A stretch of 35,004 nucleotides of DNA from Brevundimonas subvibrioides (GTDB lineage: Bacteria > Pseudomonadota > Alphaproteobacteria > Caulobacterales > Caulobacteraceae), in NCBI GenBank assembly GCA_002280475.1, contig NCEB01000018.1, forward strand, positions 1 through 35,004, written 5' to 3'. Positions 8,280-16,572 of this stretch are shown here, one piece after another. The translations under genes and the position numbers were made by a program. How positions within the stretch are numbered: position 1 is the first letter of the stretch; every line of letters starts with the position of its first letter. Below the pieces are notes generated by a model, which worked only from the letters and a program-made list of their open reading frames with translations, had not been told where the DNA came from and did no database searches.

Positions 8280-9020
8280 TCAGGAGAAGGCCAGTTTCGC
8301 CGAGGCGATCACCAGAACGACCCCGAGGGCCTGGAGCAGGCGCCGGGGCTCCAGTCGGGCGATGCCGACCCGCGTGCCCACGAGCGCGCCGAGGATGACG
8401 GCACCGATGAAGAGAGGAAGTTCGGGCGGCAGACGGCCCACGCTCGACAGGTTGCCGAGCAGGCCGGAGATCGAGACGCACAGGATGAAGGTGGCCGAAA
8501 CGCCCGAGGTCTTCCTCGCGCCCTCCCAGCCGAGGAACAGGATCAGGGGGCTGAGGAAGATGCCTCCCCCCGTTCCGGTCAGCCCCGACAGGGTGCCGAT
8601 GGCCGCGCCGGACAGGAGGGCGATCCAGAGGCGGGGGGACTGCGGCTCGCGGAGCGCCTTGATCTCCCGGGGCCAGAGGAGCCGGATCGCGGCGAGCAGG
8701 AGGACCGCCGCGACGACCGGTCGATAGAGGTCGGTGGGAAGCTCCAGTTGTCCGGCGAGGAAGGCGGCGGGAACGGCGCCGACGACGAAGGGGATCAGGA
8801 GCCGCCCGTTGAACTGCCCGGCGCGGACGAAGCGGTAGGTCGCCAAGCTGGCGACGACGATGTTCAGGACGAGGGCTGTCGGCCGCATCACCTCGGGCTC
8901 GACCGCGAAGATCGCCATGATCGCCAGATAGGCCGACGCGCCGGCGTGACCGACTGAGGCGTAGAGCATCGCGCCCAGACCCATCAGCGCGGCCATGAGA
9001 ACCAGCGTGGTCATGTCCAT
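8280..9020 (-). CDS. TSUP (TauE/SafE) family membrane permease
   Basis: A 246-residue polytopic membrane protein of the TauE/SafE (TSUP) family, which moves sulfur-containing or organic anions. Two homologous halves are visible: [23 protein letters not shown] near the N-terminus and [23 protein letters not shown] in the middle, each a glycine-rich re-entrant-like segment. Seven to eight hydrophobic helices are expected. The ATG at 9020 has GGAG eight bases upstream; the frame extends much further but would overlap the regulator gene. It starts 20 bp after the ModE-like gene, so the two are probably an operon. Context suggests an oxyanion relevant to molybdenum or sulfur metabolism; the substrate is inference. 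Confidence 0.92.
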   Translation of the reverse strand: MDMTTLVLMAALMGLGAMLYASVGHAGASAYLAIMAIFAVEPEVMRPTALVLNIVVASLATYRFVRAGQFNGRLLIPFVVGAVPAAFLAGQLELPTDLYRPVVAAVLLLAAIRLLWPREIKALREPQSPRLWIALLSGAAIGTLSGLTGTGGGIFLSPLILFLGWEGARKTSGVSATFILCVSISGLLGNLSSVGRLPPELPLFIGAVILGALVGTRVGIARLEPRRLLQALGVVLVIASAKLAFS

Positions 9021-9040
9021 CGGCGGTGCTCCGGAAGCGG

Positions 9041-9406
9041 TCAGTCCTCGCCGCGACGAGAGCGGTCGGCGAGGACGGCGATGTGGGCGAGGGTCGGGGC
9101 GGCGGCGACGTCGAGCGTGGCACGCAACTCGGCATAGGCCGCCAGCAGAGCCTCGCCGCGCGGGGTCAGGCGCGAGCCGCCGCCGCCCGGTCCCCCGCGC
9201 TCGGTCTCCACGGCCGGGGCGTCGGTCAGGGCGTTGATGGCCTCCATCAAGGTCCAGGCCCGGCGGTAGGACATGCCCATGCGCCGCGCCGCCTCGCTGA
9301 GCGAACCGGTGTCGCGGATGAGGGCCAATAGCTGGGCCTTGCCGGGGCCGAGGTGCCCCTCGCCGATGCGGACCTGAAACCACAGGCGGGGTGGGTCGGC
9401 GTTCAT
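9041..9406 (-). CDS. ModE-like winged-helix transcriptional regulator (DNA-binding domain only)
   Basis: A 121-residue protein equivalent to the N-terminal domain of ModE: a LysR-type winged helix (LGPGKAQLLALIRDTGSLSEAARRMGMSYRRAWTLMEAIN, about residues 15-55), then the conserved GGPGGGGSRLTPRGEALL wing. It lacks the C-terminal molybdate-binding (TOBE/MOP) domains of E. coli ModE, so any molybdate sensing must work differently. The ATG at 9406 was chosen because homologues begin just before the WFQVRIG strand. It is divergent from moaA and 20 bp upstream of the TSUP gene, which supports a role controlling Moco synthesis and possibly anion uptake. Confidence 0.88.
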   Translation of the reverse strand: MNADPPRLWFQVRIGEGHLGPGKAQLLALIRDTGSLSEAARRMGMSYRRAWTLMEAINALTDAPAVETERGGPGGGGSRLTPRGEALLAAYAELRATLDVAAAPTLAHIAVLADRSRRGED

Positions 9407-9493
9407 GAGCGGGGGCCGGTGGCAACGGCGGCCGTAACCGGACGCGCGCGACGGGCGATATCGGCAGAAATGGCTTTCGTCCCCCCGCCCGAG

Positions 9494-9517
9494 CGTTATG
9501 CTCAACTGAACATGACG
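9494..9517. promoter_or_regulatory. candidate ModE-type operator overlapping the moaA start
   Basis: CGTTATG (9494-9500) and CATGACG (9511-9517) form an inverted repeat with 6 of 7 positions paired and a 10-base spacer. ModE boxes in other proteobacteria are CGTTAT-type palindromes, so this fits in the ModE/moaA divergent gap. TATGCT at 9497-9502 could also be a -10 element, giving an almost leaderless moaA transcript. This is inference from sequence only. Confidence 0.4.
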
Positions 9518-10534
9518 ACTGCGCCCGCGTCCAGTCCCGCCGCCGAACCGCTGGTCGATCCCCTCGGCCGGGTCATTCGCTATGTGCGGATTTCGGTTAC
9601 CGACCGCTGCGACCTGCGCTGCACCTACTGCATGGCCGAGCGGCAGACCTTCCTGCCGCGCGAGGACCTGCTGTCGATCGAGGACCTGGACCGGCTGGCC
9701 TCGGTGTTCGTCGGGCTGGGCGCGCGGCGTCTCAGGCTGACGGGGGGCGAGCCGCTGGTGCGGAAGGGCTTCATGGATCTGGTGGCGCGGCTATCGCGGC
9801 ATCTGGCCTCAGGCGCGCTGGACGAGCTGACCTTGACCACCAACGGGATGCGGCTTGCGGAGCATGCCGAGGCGCTGGCCGGACATGGCGTGCGGCGGGT
9901 GAACGTGTCGCTGGATACGCTCGAGCCCGAGACCTATCGGCGGTTGACGCGGGGCGGGGACGTGAGCCGCGCGCTGGAGGGCATCGCGGCGGCCAAGGCG
10001 GCGGGGCTGGCGGTCAAGATCAACGCCGTGGCCCTGGCGCGAGACAATGCGGCGGACCTGCCCGGTCTGATCGAATGGGCGCATGGCGAGGGCCATGAGA
10101 TCAGCCTGATCGAGGCCATGCCGATGGGCGAGATCGGGGCGGACCGGGAGGCGCAGTTCCTGTCGCTGGGCGACGTGCGGCGGGGGCTGGAGGCGCGGTG
10201 GACCCTGACGCCGATGGTCAAGCGCACGGGTGGACCGGCGCGCTATGTGCGGGTCGAGGAGACGGGCGGGACGCTGGGCTTCATCACGCCGATGACCCAC
10301 AATTTCTGCGGTGACTGCAACCGGGTGCGGATGACCTGCACCGGGCGGCTGTATCTGTGCCTGGGGCAGGACGATCACGCCGATCTGGCGGGGGCCTTGG
10401 CCGAGGGCGGCGAGGCAGCGGTCGAGGCGGCGATCCGGGCGGCGGTGGCCAGAAAGCCGGGCGCGCACGATTTCCGCATCGGGCCGGACGCGGTGCCCGC
10501 CGTGGCCCGGCCCATGTCGCTGACGGGGGGCTGA
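9512..10534 (+). CDS. moaA: GTP 3',8-cyclase MoaA (radical SAM)
   Basis: A 340-residue radical-SAM enzyme that, with MoaC, converts GTP to cyclic pyranopterin monophosphate, the first step of molybdenum-cofactor synthesis. The N-terminal [4Fe-4S] motif is C33-x3-C37-x2-C40 (DRCDLRCTYC). The second, substrate-binding cluster is C266-x2-C269-x13-C283 (FCGDCNRVR...). The essential C-terminal Gly-Gly tail is present. The ATG at 9512 lacks a clear Shine-Dalgarno; upstream in-frame ATGs would overlap the divergent regulator. It is the first gene of the moa operon, and moaD follows three bases later. Confidence 0.98.
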   Translation: MTTAPASSPAAEPLVDPLGRVIRYVRISVTDRCDLRCTYCMAERQTFLPREDLLSIEDLDRLASVFVGLGARRLRLTGGEPLVRKGFMDLVARLSRHLASGALDELTLTTNGMRLAEHAEALAGHGVRRVNVSLDTLEPETYRRLTRGGDVSRALEGIAAAKAAGLAVKINAVALARDNAADLPGLIEWAHGEGHEISLIEAMPMGEIGADREAQFLSLGDVRRGLEARWTLTPMVKRTGGPARYVRVEETGGTLGFITPMTHNFCGDCNRVRMTCTGRLYLCLGQDDHADLAGALAEGGEAAVEAAIRAAVARKPGAHDFRIGPDAVPAVARPMSLTGG

Positions 10535-10537
10535 GCG

Positions 10538-10774
10538 GTGGCGCGCGTGCTGCTCTTCGGTGCCTTCGCCGATGTCGCCGGATGGCGCGAGCAGGAGGTC
10601 GAGGGTGGCTCGACCGAGGCGCTGGTGGCCGTGCTGTCGGAGCATGAGGGGCTGGCCGAGCGGCTGGCGCGGCCCGGGCGGATGACCGTGGTCAACCGGG
10701 TGGTGGTGCGCGGCGATGTGACGGTGACGCCGGACGACGAGGTGGCCTTCGCGCCGCCGGTGTCGGGGGGCTGA
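10538..10774 (+). CDS. moaD: molybdopterin synthase small subunit MoaD
   Basis: A 78-residue ubiquitin-like sulfur carrier. Its C-terminal Gly-Gly (FAPPVSGG) becomes a thiocarboxylate and donates sulfur to precursor Z in complex with MoaE. N-terminal beta-strands are visible (MARVLLFGAFADVAG), as is the NRVVVRGDVTVTPDDEVAFAPP segment typical of MoaD. The start is GTG, three bases after moaA. Length matches the family (about 80). No MoeB-type activating enzyme is encoded in this window. Confidence 0.95.
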   Translation: MARVLLFGAFADVAGWREQEVEGGSTEALVAVLSEHEGLAERLARPGRMTVVNRVVVRGDVTVTPDDEVAFAPPVSGG

Positions 10775-10776
10775 GC

Positions 10777-11238
10777 GTGGCGCTTCTGGTGGATGGACCG
10801 ATCGACGCGGGGGCGCTGCTGGATGCGTTCTGCGACGGGCGGACGGATGTCGGGGCGGTGGTCAGCTTCACGGGGCTGTGCCGGGCGGCGACGGACGGGC
10901 GGGCGGTCGAGACCCTGACGCTGGACGCGTGGCGTGGCTTCACCGAGGAGGCGATGACGGCGCTGGAGGACGAGGCGCGGGCGCGGTTCGAGGGGGTCGA
11001 GCTGATGGCGGTACACCGGTGGGGCGAGGTGCGGCCGGGCGAGGCGATCGTGTTCGTGGCGGCGGCGGCGGCGCATCGGCGCACGGCCTTCGACGCGGCG
11101 GACTATCTGATGGATCAGCTGAAGACCCGCGCCCCCCTGTGGAAGCGCGAGGACGGGCCGGACGGGCGGCGCTGGATCGAGGCGCGAGCGTCGGACCACG
11201 CCGACGCGGCGCGATGGAACACGGAGACGAACGGATGA
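10777..11238 (+). CDS. moaE: molybdopterin synthase catalytic subunit MoaE
   Basis: A 153-residue large subunit of molybdopterin synthase, which inserts two sulfurs into cyclic pyranopterin monophosphate using MoaD thiocarboxylate. Family motifs are clear: GAVVSFTGLCR near residue 30, MAVHRWGEVRPGEAIVFVA near residue 85, HRRTAFDAADYLMDQLKTRAPLWKRE with the catalytic lysine pair near residues 110-125. The start is GTG, two bases after moaD. The stop overlaps the moaB start in an ATGA arrangement. Confidence 0.97.
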   Translation: MALLVDGPIDAGALLDAFCDGRTDVGAVVSFTGLCRAATDGRAVETLTLDAWRGFTEEAMTALEDEARARFEGVELMAVHRWGEVRPGEAIVFVAAAAAHRRTAFDAADYLMDQLKTRAPLWKREDGPDGRRWIEARASDHADAARWNTETNG

Positions 11239-11795
11239 GCGACCTCGATACCCTGCCCGCGCCGGGGGGGAAGCTGCTGACCGACCAGCCGGTGACGCCG
11301 GTGCGGATCGCGGTGCTGACCGTGTCGGACACGCGCGACGACGAGACGGATACGTCCGGCGCCATCCTGGCGGAGCGGGTGAAGGCGGCGGGGCATGAGC
11401 TCGTCGCGAAGGCGATCGTGCCGGACGATGTCGCAGCGATACGGGCGCAGGTCGGCGTGTGGATCGACCTCGAGGGCGTCGATGCCATCGTGACGACCGG
11501 CGGGACCGGCCTGATCGGGCGGGACGTGACGCCCGAGGCGCTGGAGCCCTTGTTCGACAAGCGGATCGAGGGGTTCTCGGTGGTCTTCCACACCGTCAGC
11601 TATCAAACCATCGGCCTGTCGACGCTTCAGTCGCGGGCCACGGCGGGGATCATCGGGGGCGTCTTCGTCTTCTGTCTTCCAGGATCGAACGGTGCGGTGC
11701 GCGACGGCTGGGACAAGGTGATCCGATGGCAGCTCGACAGCCGGCACCGGCCCTGCAACCTGGTCGAGATCATGCCGCGCCTGATGGAGACCTGA
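11235..11795 (+). CDS. moaB: molybdenum cofactor biosynthesis protein B (MoaB/MogA family)
   Basis: A 186-residue protein of the MoaB/MogA fold. It has [20 protein letters not shown], the nucleotide-binding [21 protein letters not shown], and [23 protein letters not shown]. MogA-type members adenylylate molybdopterin before MoeA inserts molybdate; in this operon, which has no separate mogA, it may take that role. The ATG at 11235 overlaps the moaE stop. It is a little longer than typical MoaB (about 170) because of an N-terminal extension of roughly 20 residues ([21 protein letters not shown]). Confidence 0.95.
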   Translation: MSDLDTLPAPGGKLLTDQPVTPVRIAVLTVSDTRDDETDTSGAILAERVKAAGHELVAKAIVPDDVAAIRAQVGVWIDLEGVDAIVTTGGTGLIGRDVTPEALEPLFDKRIEGFSVVFHTVSYQTIGLSTLQSRATAGIIGGVFVFCLPGSNGAVRDGWDKVIRWQLDSRHRPCNLVEIMPRLMET

Positions 11796-11797
11796 CC

Positions 11798-12292
11798 ATG
11801 TCGCCGAGTTCGACCAAGGACCTGACCCATATCGACGCGGACGGCCGGGCGCGGATGGTCGATGTGTCGGCGAAGGCCGAGACGGCGCGCGAGGCGCGGG
11901 CCGAGGGGCGGATCGTCATGGCGGCCGAGACCCTGCAGCTGGCCCTGTCGGCCGGCGGTCGAAAGGGCGACGTGCGCGCGGTGGCCGAGATCGCCGGCGT
12001 CATGGCGGCCAAGAAGACGGCCGACCTGATCCCCCTGTGCCACCCCCTGCCGCTGGACGCGGCGGTGGTGTCGGTGGAGCCGAGCGCGGACGGATCGGGC
12101 CTGACGGTCGTGGCGGTGGGCCGCACGACGGGCCGGACGGGGGTCGAGATGGAGGCGCTGACGGCTGTGTCGGTCGCCCTGCTGACGCTCTACGACATGC
12201 TGAAGGCCGTAGACCGGGGCATGACGATCGAGGGCGTGCGGCTGGTGGCCAAGTCCGGCGGGGCGTCGGGCGACTGGGTCCGGTCGGCATGA
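11798..12292 (+). CDS. moaC: cyclic pyranopterin monophosphate synthase MoaC
   Basis: A 164-residue enzyme that turns the MoaA product into cyclic pyranopterin monophosphate. Signatures are [20 protein letters not shown] at the start, [16 protein letters not shown] with the catalytic His in the middle, the [26 protein letters not shown] helix and a lysine in VRLVAKSGG near the end. Length is typical (about 160). It begins two bases after moaB and overlaps moeA by four. Confidence 0.98.
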   Translation: MSPSSTKDLTHIDADGRARMVDVSAKAETAREARAEGRIVMAAETLQLALSAGGRKGDVRAVAEIAGVMAAKKTADLIPLCHPLPLDAAVVSVEPSADGSGLTVVAVGRTTGRTGVEMEALTAVSVALLTLYDMLKAVDRGMTIEGVRLVAKSGGASGDWVRSA

Positions 12293-13482
12293 GTTTACAA
12301 ACCGTCGAGGCGGCGCGGGCGGCGCTGCTGGAGGGCGTCGGGCCGTCGGGTGCCGAGGCGGTCGGGCTGGACGAGGCCGACGGGCGCTGGCTGGCGGAAC
12401 CGGTGGTGGCGACGCGGGATCAGCCGCCGTTCGACGCCTCGGCCATGGACGGCTGGGCCGTGCGGACGGCGGACCTCGGCGAGGAGCCGCTGCGGATCGT
12501 CGGAGAGAGCGCGGCGGGTGCGGGGTTCGCCGGGTCGCTGGGGCCGGGCGAGACCGTCCGCATCTTCACCGGCGCGCCCCTGCCGGTCGGGGCGGATCGG
12601 GTGGTGATCCAGGAGGAGGCCCGGGCGGCGGGGGACGACCTGACGGTTCTCGCGCCCGCCGACGCCCCGGCCTGGGTCCGGCGTCGGGGAGCGGATTACG
12701 GGGCCGGGCAGGTTCTGCTGGAGCCGGGCGCACGGCTGAACCCGTGGCGGATCGCACTGGCGGCGTCGGCGGGCGTGGGATCGGTGAGGTGCGCTCGACG
12801 TCCACGCGTGGCCGTGCTGGCGGGCGGGGCCGAGGTCGTCGCGGCCGGGCAGGCGGCGGGGGCACTTCAGATCTTCGACGCGGCGGGACCGGGCGTGTCG
12901 CAGGTGGCGCGGCGGGCGGGCGCGGTGGTGACGCCGCTGCCGCTGGTCGGGGACCGGCTGGAGGAGATACGGGCGGCGCTCGAGACGGCCGAGGTCGATC
13001 TGATCGTGGTCATCGGCGGGGCCTCGGTCGGGGACCACGACCGGGTCAAGCCGGCGGCGCGTGAACTGGGCGCGCGGATGCGGGTCGAGGGGATCGCCAT
13101 GCGACCGGGCAAGCCGCTGTGGGCGGCGATCCTGCCGGACGGGCGGCGCATCCTGGGGCTGCCGGGCAATCCCGTGTCGGCCCTGGTGTGCGGCGAGCTG
13201 TTCCTGAAGCCGCTACTGGCGGCGATGCAGGGCGGGGTGGCGCTGCCCGAGACCGAGACGATGCCGCTGGCCGAGGCCCTGCCCGCAAATGGGCCGCGCG
13301 AGCACTGGATGCGGGCGGCGCGGGTCGTCGGGCCGGACGGTCGGGGGGCGGTGCGGGCCCTGCCGGATCAGGATTCCGCCATGCTGACGGTTCTGAGCGG
13401 GGCCGACGGGCTGATCCGGCGCGCGGCCAATGCGCCACAGGTCGGCGCGGGCGAGGACGTGGAGATCCTGCCGCTGGGTTGA
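12289..13482 (+). CDS. moeA: molybdopterin molybdenumtransferase MoeA
   Basis: A 397-residue enzyme that inserts molybdate into adenylylated molybdopterin. It has the N-terminal [15 protein letters not shown], the [19 protein letters not shown] barrel, the [12 protein letters not shown] segment, [11 protein letters not shown] and [11 protein letters not shown]. The usual STGDEL nucleotide-site motif is replaced by LAGGAEVV: the glutamate seems kept, but the Ser/Thr and Asp are lost, and the following dsN-type segment reads QIFDAAGPG. The C-terminal domain (about residues 320-397) is present. It is the last gene of the Moco operon; the next gene has its own promoter. Confidence 0.95.
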   Translation: MSLQTVEAARAALLEGVGPSGAEAVGLDEADGRWLAEPVVATRDQPPFDASAMDGWAVRTADLGEEPLRIVGESAAGAGFAGSLGPGETVRIFTGAPLPVGADRVVIQEEARAAGDDLTVLAPADAPAWVRRRGADYGAGQVLLEPGARLNPWRIALAASAGVGSVRCARRPRVAVLAGGAEVVAAGQAAGALQIFDAAGPGVSQVARRAGAVVTPLPLVGDRLEEIRAALETAEVDLIVVIGGASVGDHDRVKPAARELGARMRVEGIAMRPGKPLWAAILPDGRRILGLPGNPVSALVCGELFLKPLLAAMQGGVALPETETMPLAEALPANGPREHWMRAARVVGPDGRGAVRALPDQDSAMLTVLSGADGLIRRAANAPQVGAGEDVEILPLG

Positions 13483-13486
13483 TCCC

Positions 13487-13515
13487 TTGACGACCAAGTA
13501 TGTTATTTCATAACA
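13487..13515 (+). promoter_or_regulatory. Zur box and overlapping promoter of the TonB receptor
   Basis: TGTTAT-TTC-ATAACA at 13501-13515 is a perfect 6-3-6 palindrome closely matching the known Zur operator (TGTTATANTATAACA type). A TTGACG -35 lies at 13487-13492, and CATAAC at 13509-13514 would be a -10 with a 16-base spacer, so the box covers the -10. Zinc-bound Zur would therefore repress the receptor gene. The site begins directly after the moeA stop. Confidence 0.82.
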
Positions 13516-13546
13516 GTCGCGTTCCGCTTTCGTCTGGACCGCGCTC

Positions 13547-15592
13547 ATGACCGACCTTCGCCTCGCCCGCCCGCTTCTGCTCGCCGCCGTCAGCTGGACG
13601 GCCCTGGCCGGGGCCGCCGCCGCCCAGTCGAGCCCTCGCAGCGAGCCGGTGACCGAGCTGGACGAGATCATCGTCACGGGCGCGCCGTTCGGGATCAGCC
13701 AGAACGCCTCGGTCATCGCCACGACGGTGGTGGACGAGGAGGCCCTGGCCGTCGCACCCGCCTCGACCCTTGGCGACCTCTTGGCCTCGACCCCGGGCTT
13801 GCGCTCGACCGCGTTCGCGCCGGGGGCCAGCCGCCCGTTGATCCGGGGGCTGACCGGCCCACGCGTCCAGGTGCTGACCAACGGCATCGGCCTGATCGAC
13901 GCCTCCTCGGTGTCGCCGGACCACCAGGTCGCCACGGACCCGGCCGAGGCCAACCGGATCGAGATCGTTCGCGGGCCCTCGACCCTGATCTATGGCGGCT
14001 CGGCCATCGGCGGGGTGGTCAATGTGCTGGACGGCCGCATCCCTGACGCCATGCCCGAGGATGGGGTGGACGGCCGGCTGACGGCCCAGACCTCGACCGT
14101 CGACAACGGCTATTCGCTGGGCGCGCGCTTTGACGTCGCCATTGGGGACAGTCTGGTTCTGCACTATGACGCGGTGACCAAGGACGCCAACGACTACGAC
14201 ATTCCCTCGTCGCCGATCTCTCAGCGGCTGGCGGACGCCGAAGGCATCGCCCGCGACGAGACCGGGACCCTGCCGGGCAGCTATTCGGCGCTGGACGCCT
14301 GGGGCATCGGGGCGTCGTGGGTCGGCGAGGCGGGCTTCGGCGGCCTGTCCTACAAGGAGACCGAAAGCACCTATGGCGTGGTCGCCGAGGAAGGCGTCTT
14401 CATCGAGCTGGAGCAGCAGCGGTTCGACGCGCGCGGCGAAGTGCGCTTCGATACCGGACCCTTCCGTGCCGTGCGCGGGGCGTTCGGCCAGGCCGACTAT
14501 ACCCACACCGAGTTCGAGGACGTCGGCGAGCCGGGGACGGTGTTCGAATCCGACGGCTGGGAAGCACGGGCCGACCTGATCCAGCGCGACCGCAACGGCT
14601 GGAACGGGGCGATCGGGGCCCAGACCCTGTCGCGCAGCCTGTCGGCCATCGGCGACGAGGCTTACATTCCCGGCAGCGACATCGACGAGGCGGGGGTCTA
14701 TGCGGTCCAGCGCTGGGACCGCGACGGCTATGGCTTTGAGGGCGGCCTGCGCTACGACCGCCGCACCCTGTCGGCCACGCCGATCGGGACGCGCGACGAG
14801 GTCGAGCGCGAATACGACAACTGGTCGGCATCGGGCGCCGTTTTCCTGCGGCCCGCGGACGGCCTGTTCCTGGGCGTCAGCCTGGCGCGGAACGAGCGCG
14901 CGCCGTCCGAGACCGAACTGTTCGCCGACGGCGTGCATGTCGCGACGGGGGTCTATGAGGTCGGGGACCTGACGCTGGACTCGGAGTCGGTGACGACGCT
15001 GGAGGGCACGCTGCACTATGACGGCGGACGGCTGCGGGGCGACCTGCATGTCTATGCCTCGACTTACGACGGCTTCATCGACCTGCGCGACACGGGCGCG
15101 ACCTTCCTGGTCGACGAGGACGGGGAGATCGAGGAGTTTCCCATCTTCGCCTATCAGCAGACCGACGCCGACTTCCGCGGCTTCGAGGCCGAGCTGGCCT
15201 ATGACGTCTGGGCCGAGGGCAGCCGGGTCGTGACCCTGGAAGGCGCGGTCGACTATGTCGATGCCGACACCGACCTGGGCCCCGCCGCGCGCATTCCGCC
15301 GTTGTCGGTGACGGGCCGGGTCAGATACGGCTCGGGTCCGATCGATCTGAGCCTGGAAGTCCGACACGTCGCCGAGCAGGACGAGGTGGCCGACTTCGAA
15401 CTGCCGACCGACAGCTATACGATGGTCAATCTGTTCGGGGCCTGGCGTCCGCTCGCCGACAAGAACGTGACCTTCTTCGCCGAGGGCCGCAACCTGACCG
15501 ACGAAGAGGCGCGCGAGCATGTCAGCTTCCTGAAGGATATCGCCCCGATGCCGGGCCGGAACCTGAGGGTCGGGGTGGCCTACCGGTTCTGA
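13547..15592 (+). CDS. ZnuD-like TonB-dependent outer-membrane receptor
   Basis: A 681-residue TonB-dependent receptor. It has a signal peptide (about residues 1-26, ending AGAAAAQ), a TonB-box-like stretch ELDEIIVTG near residue 40, and a plug domain with LIRGLTGPRVQVLTNG, SSVSPDHQVATDP, IEIVRGPSTLIYGGSAIGGVVNVLDGRIP. These plug motifs, and the C-terminal REHVSFLKDIAPMPGRNLRVGVAYRF region ending in phenylalanine, resemble the ZnuD zinc receptor subgroup. Loops are rich in Asp/Glu and not in His, unlike Neisseria ZnuD. The Zur box upstream independently supports zinc uptake. The partner TonB and an inner-membrane ZnuABC system are not in the window. Confidence 0.93.
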   Translation: MTDLRLARPLLLAAVSWTALAGAAAAQSSPRSEPVTELDEIIVTGAPFGISQNASVIATTVVDEEALAVAPASTLGDLLASTPGLRSTAFAPGASRPLIRGLTGPRVQVLTNGIGLIDASSVSPDHQVATDPAEANRIEIVRGPSTLIYGGSAIGGVVNVLDGRIPDAMPEDGVDGRLTAQTSTVDNGYSLGARFDVAIGDSLVLHYDAVTKDANDYDIPSSPISQRLADAEGIARDETGTLPGSYSALDAWGIGASWVGEAGFGGLSYKETESTYGVVAEEGVFIELEQQRFDARGEVRFDTGPFRAVRGAFGQADYTHTEFEDVGEPGTVFESDGWEARADLIQRDRNGWNGAIGAQTLSRSLSAIGDEAYIPGSDIDEAGVYAVQRWDRDGYGFEGGLRYDRRTLSATPIGTRDEVEREYDNWSASGAVFLRPADGLFLGVSLARNERAPSETELFADGVHVATGVYEVGDLTLDSESVTTLEGTLHYDGGRLRGDLHVYASTYDGFIDLRDTGATFLVDEDGEIEEFPIFAYQQTDADFRGFEAELAYDVWAEGSRVVTLEGAVDYVDADTDLGPAARIPPLSVTGRVRYGSGPIDLSLEVRHVAEQDEVADFELPTDSYTMVNLFGAWRPLADKNVTFFAEGRNLTDEEAREHVSFLKDIAPMPGRNLRVGVAYRF

Positions 15593-15599
15593 TCCGGGG

Positions 15600-16097
15600 T
15601 CACAGCGGCCGGACCATGTAGCGGGCGTCGGGGCCGTAGGTCGCCAGCTTGGCCGACAGGTCCGGGGCCGGGTCGGTGACGAAGCCGTGCCGGGTCCAGA
15701 AGGCCTCGGCGTCGTTGACGGCGACCAGGGCGAGGGCGGGCCAGCCGGCGGCGGCGGCCTCGCTTGCGAGGGCTTCGATCGCGATGCGCGCGTGGCCCGC
15801 GCCGCGCGTTTCGGGCAGAAGGGCCAGATCGTGCAGATAGGTCAGGTCGGCGTCGTCGGGGACGGCGTCGATCAGGCTGTTCAGCGGGGGGATTCGACCC
15901 CGTCGCCACGGGTAGGCCACGATGTAGCCGGACAGGCCGGTCTCGTCGGCCAGCACGCGGCACCCTTGCGGATGCAGGGAAAGGCGATTTGCGAAACAGG
16001 CACGATCCTCGAAATGGTTCGGGAAGGCGACGGCGGCGACCGCGCTGACCGCGTCCAGATCGTCCGGCGTCATCGCCCGCCAGGTCAGTCCGGGCAT
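15600..16097 (-). CDS. GNAT-family N-acetyltransferase
   Basis: A 165-residue acetyltransferase-fold protein. The N-terminal RAMTPDDLDAVSAVAAVAFPNHFED is typical of GNAT strand 1 and helix 1. The acetyl-CoA site appears as YLHDLALLPETRGAGHARIAIEAL (motif A, with Q/RxxGxG/A reduced to RGAGHA). The AFWTRHGF segment is motif B. The acceptor is unknown. The ATG at 16097 overlaps the end of the upstream DUF6265 gene by 13 bases, suggesting coupling. It converges with the TonB receptor gene, leaving seven bases between stops. Confidence 0.9.
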   Translation of the reverse strand: MPGLTWRAMTPDDLDAVSAVAAVAFPNHFEDRACFANRLSLHPQGCRVLADETGLSGYIVAYPWRRGRIPPLNSLIDAVPDDADLTYLHDLALLPETRGAGHARIAIEALASEAAAAGWPALALVAVNDAEAFWTRHGFVTDPAPDLSAKLATYGPDARYMVRPL

Positions 16098-16543
16098 CGG
16101 CTGTTCAGAGCCGCGGCGCGGTAGGTCCAGGTCATCGACTGGGCCTGGCCGTCGGCGGTGCCCTCGATCCGGCCGGTCAGGGTGTCGCCCTCGCGGGCAT
16201 AGACGATGCGCTGGGGGAAGTCGTGATCGGGGTTTTCGAACACGGCGCGGTTCGCGGTCGCCTCGATCAGGGGAAAGACCGTCGCCGGCACGCCACTGGG
16301 CTGGGCGAGGAAGGCCAGGCGGTCGCCGACCGGCCAGATGCGGGTGAACTCCAGCGAGCCCTGTCCCGACCGGCCGACCGTGACGGTGACCCCCGCCATC
16401 AGGCCCCCGCGCGGATCGCTCCACGTCTCGGACACCTCCCGGCCGCCCTCGCAGCTGAGCCAGTAGCCGGCCATCCACGACAGGTCGTCGATGGTCGCGG
16501 GCGCGGACTGGATCGCCCAGGCGGCGAGAATGGCGTGGATCAT
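16085..16543 (-). CDS. DUF6265-family exported protein
   Basis: A 152-residue protein with a short signal peptide (MIHAILAAWAIQSAPA). The mature part begins TIDDLSWMAGYWLSCEGGREVSETWSDPRGGLMAGV, the hallmark of DUF6265 proteins, which are predicted lipocalin-like small beta-barrels of unknown function. The segment FENPDHDFPQRIVYAREGDTLTGRIEG is also typical. The ATG at 16543 was chosen for the signal peptide; the frame extends upstream through the AraC gene. The 3' end overlaps the GNAT gene. Confidence 0.85.
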   Translation of the reverse strand: MIHAILAAWAIQSAPATIDDLSWMAGYWLSCEGGREVSETWSDPRGGLMAGVTVTVGRSGQGSLEFTRIWPVGDRLAFLAQPSGVPATVFPLIEATANRAVFENPDHDFPQRIVYAREGDTLTGRIEGTADGQAQSMTWTYRAAALNSRCPD

Positions 16544-16572
16544 GGGTGTCCCCTCGGTGGCTGCGCCGCCAT

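Noticed and set aside
9353..9511. N-terminal extension of moaA
   Set aside because: It would overlap the ModE-like gene; MoaA homologues begin shortly before DPLGRxIRYxRISVTDRCDLRC.
13508..15520. 670-codon minus-strand frame opposite the TonB receptor gene
   Set aside because: Low-complexity shadow; the plus-strand frame has clear receptor motifs, a signal peptide and a promoter.
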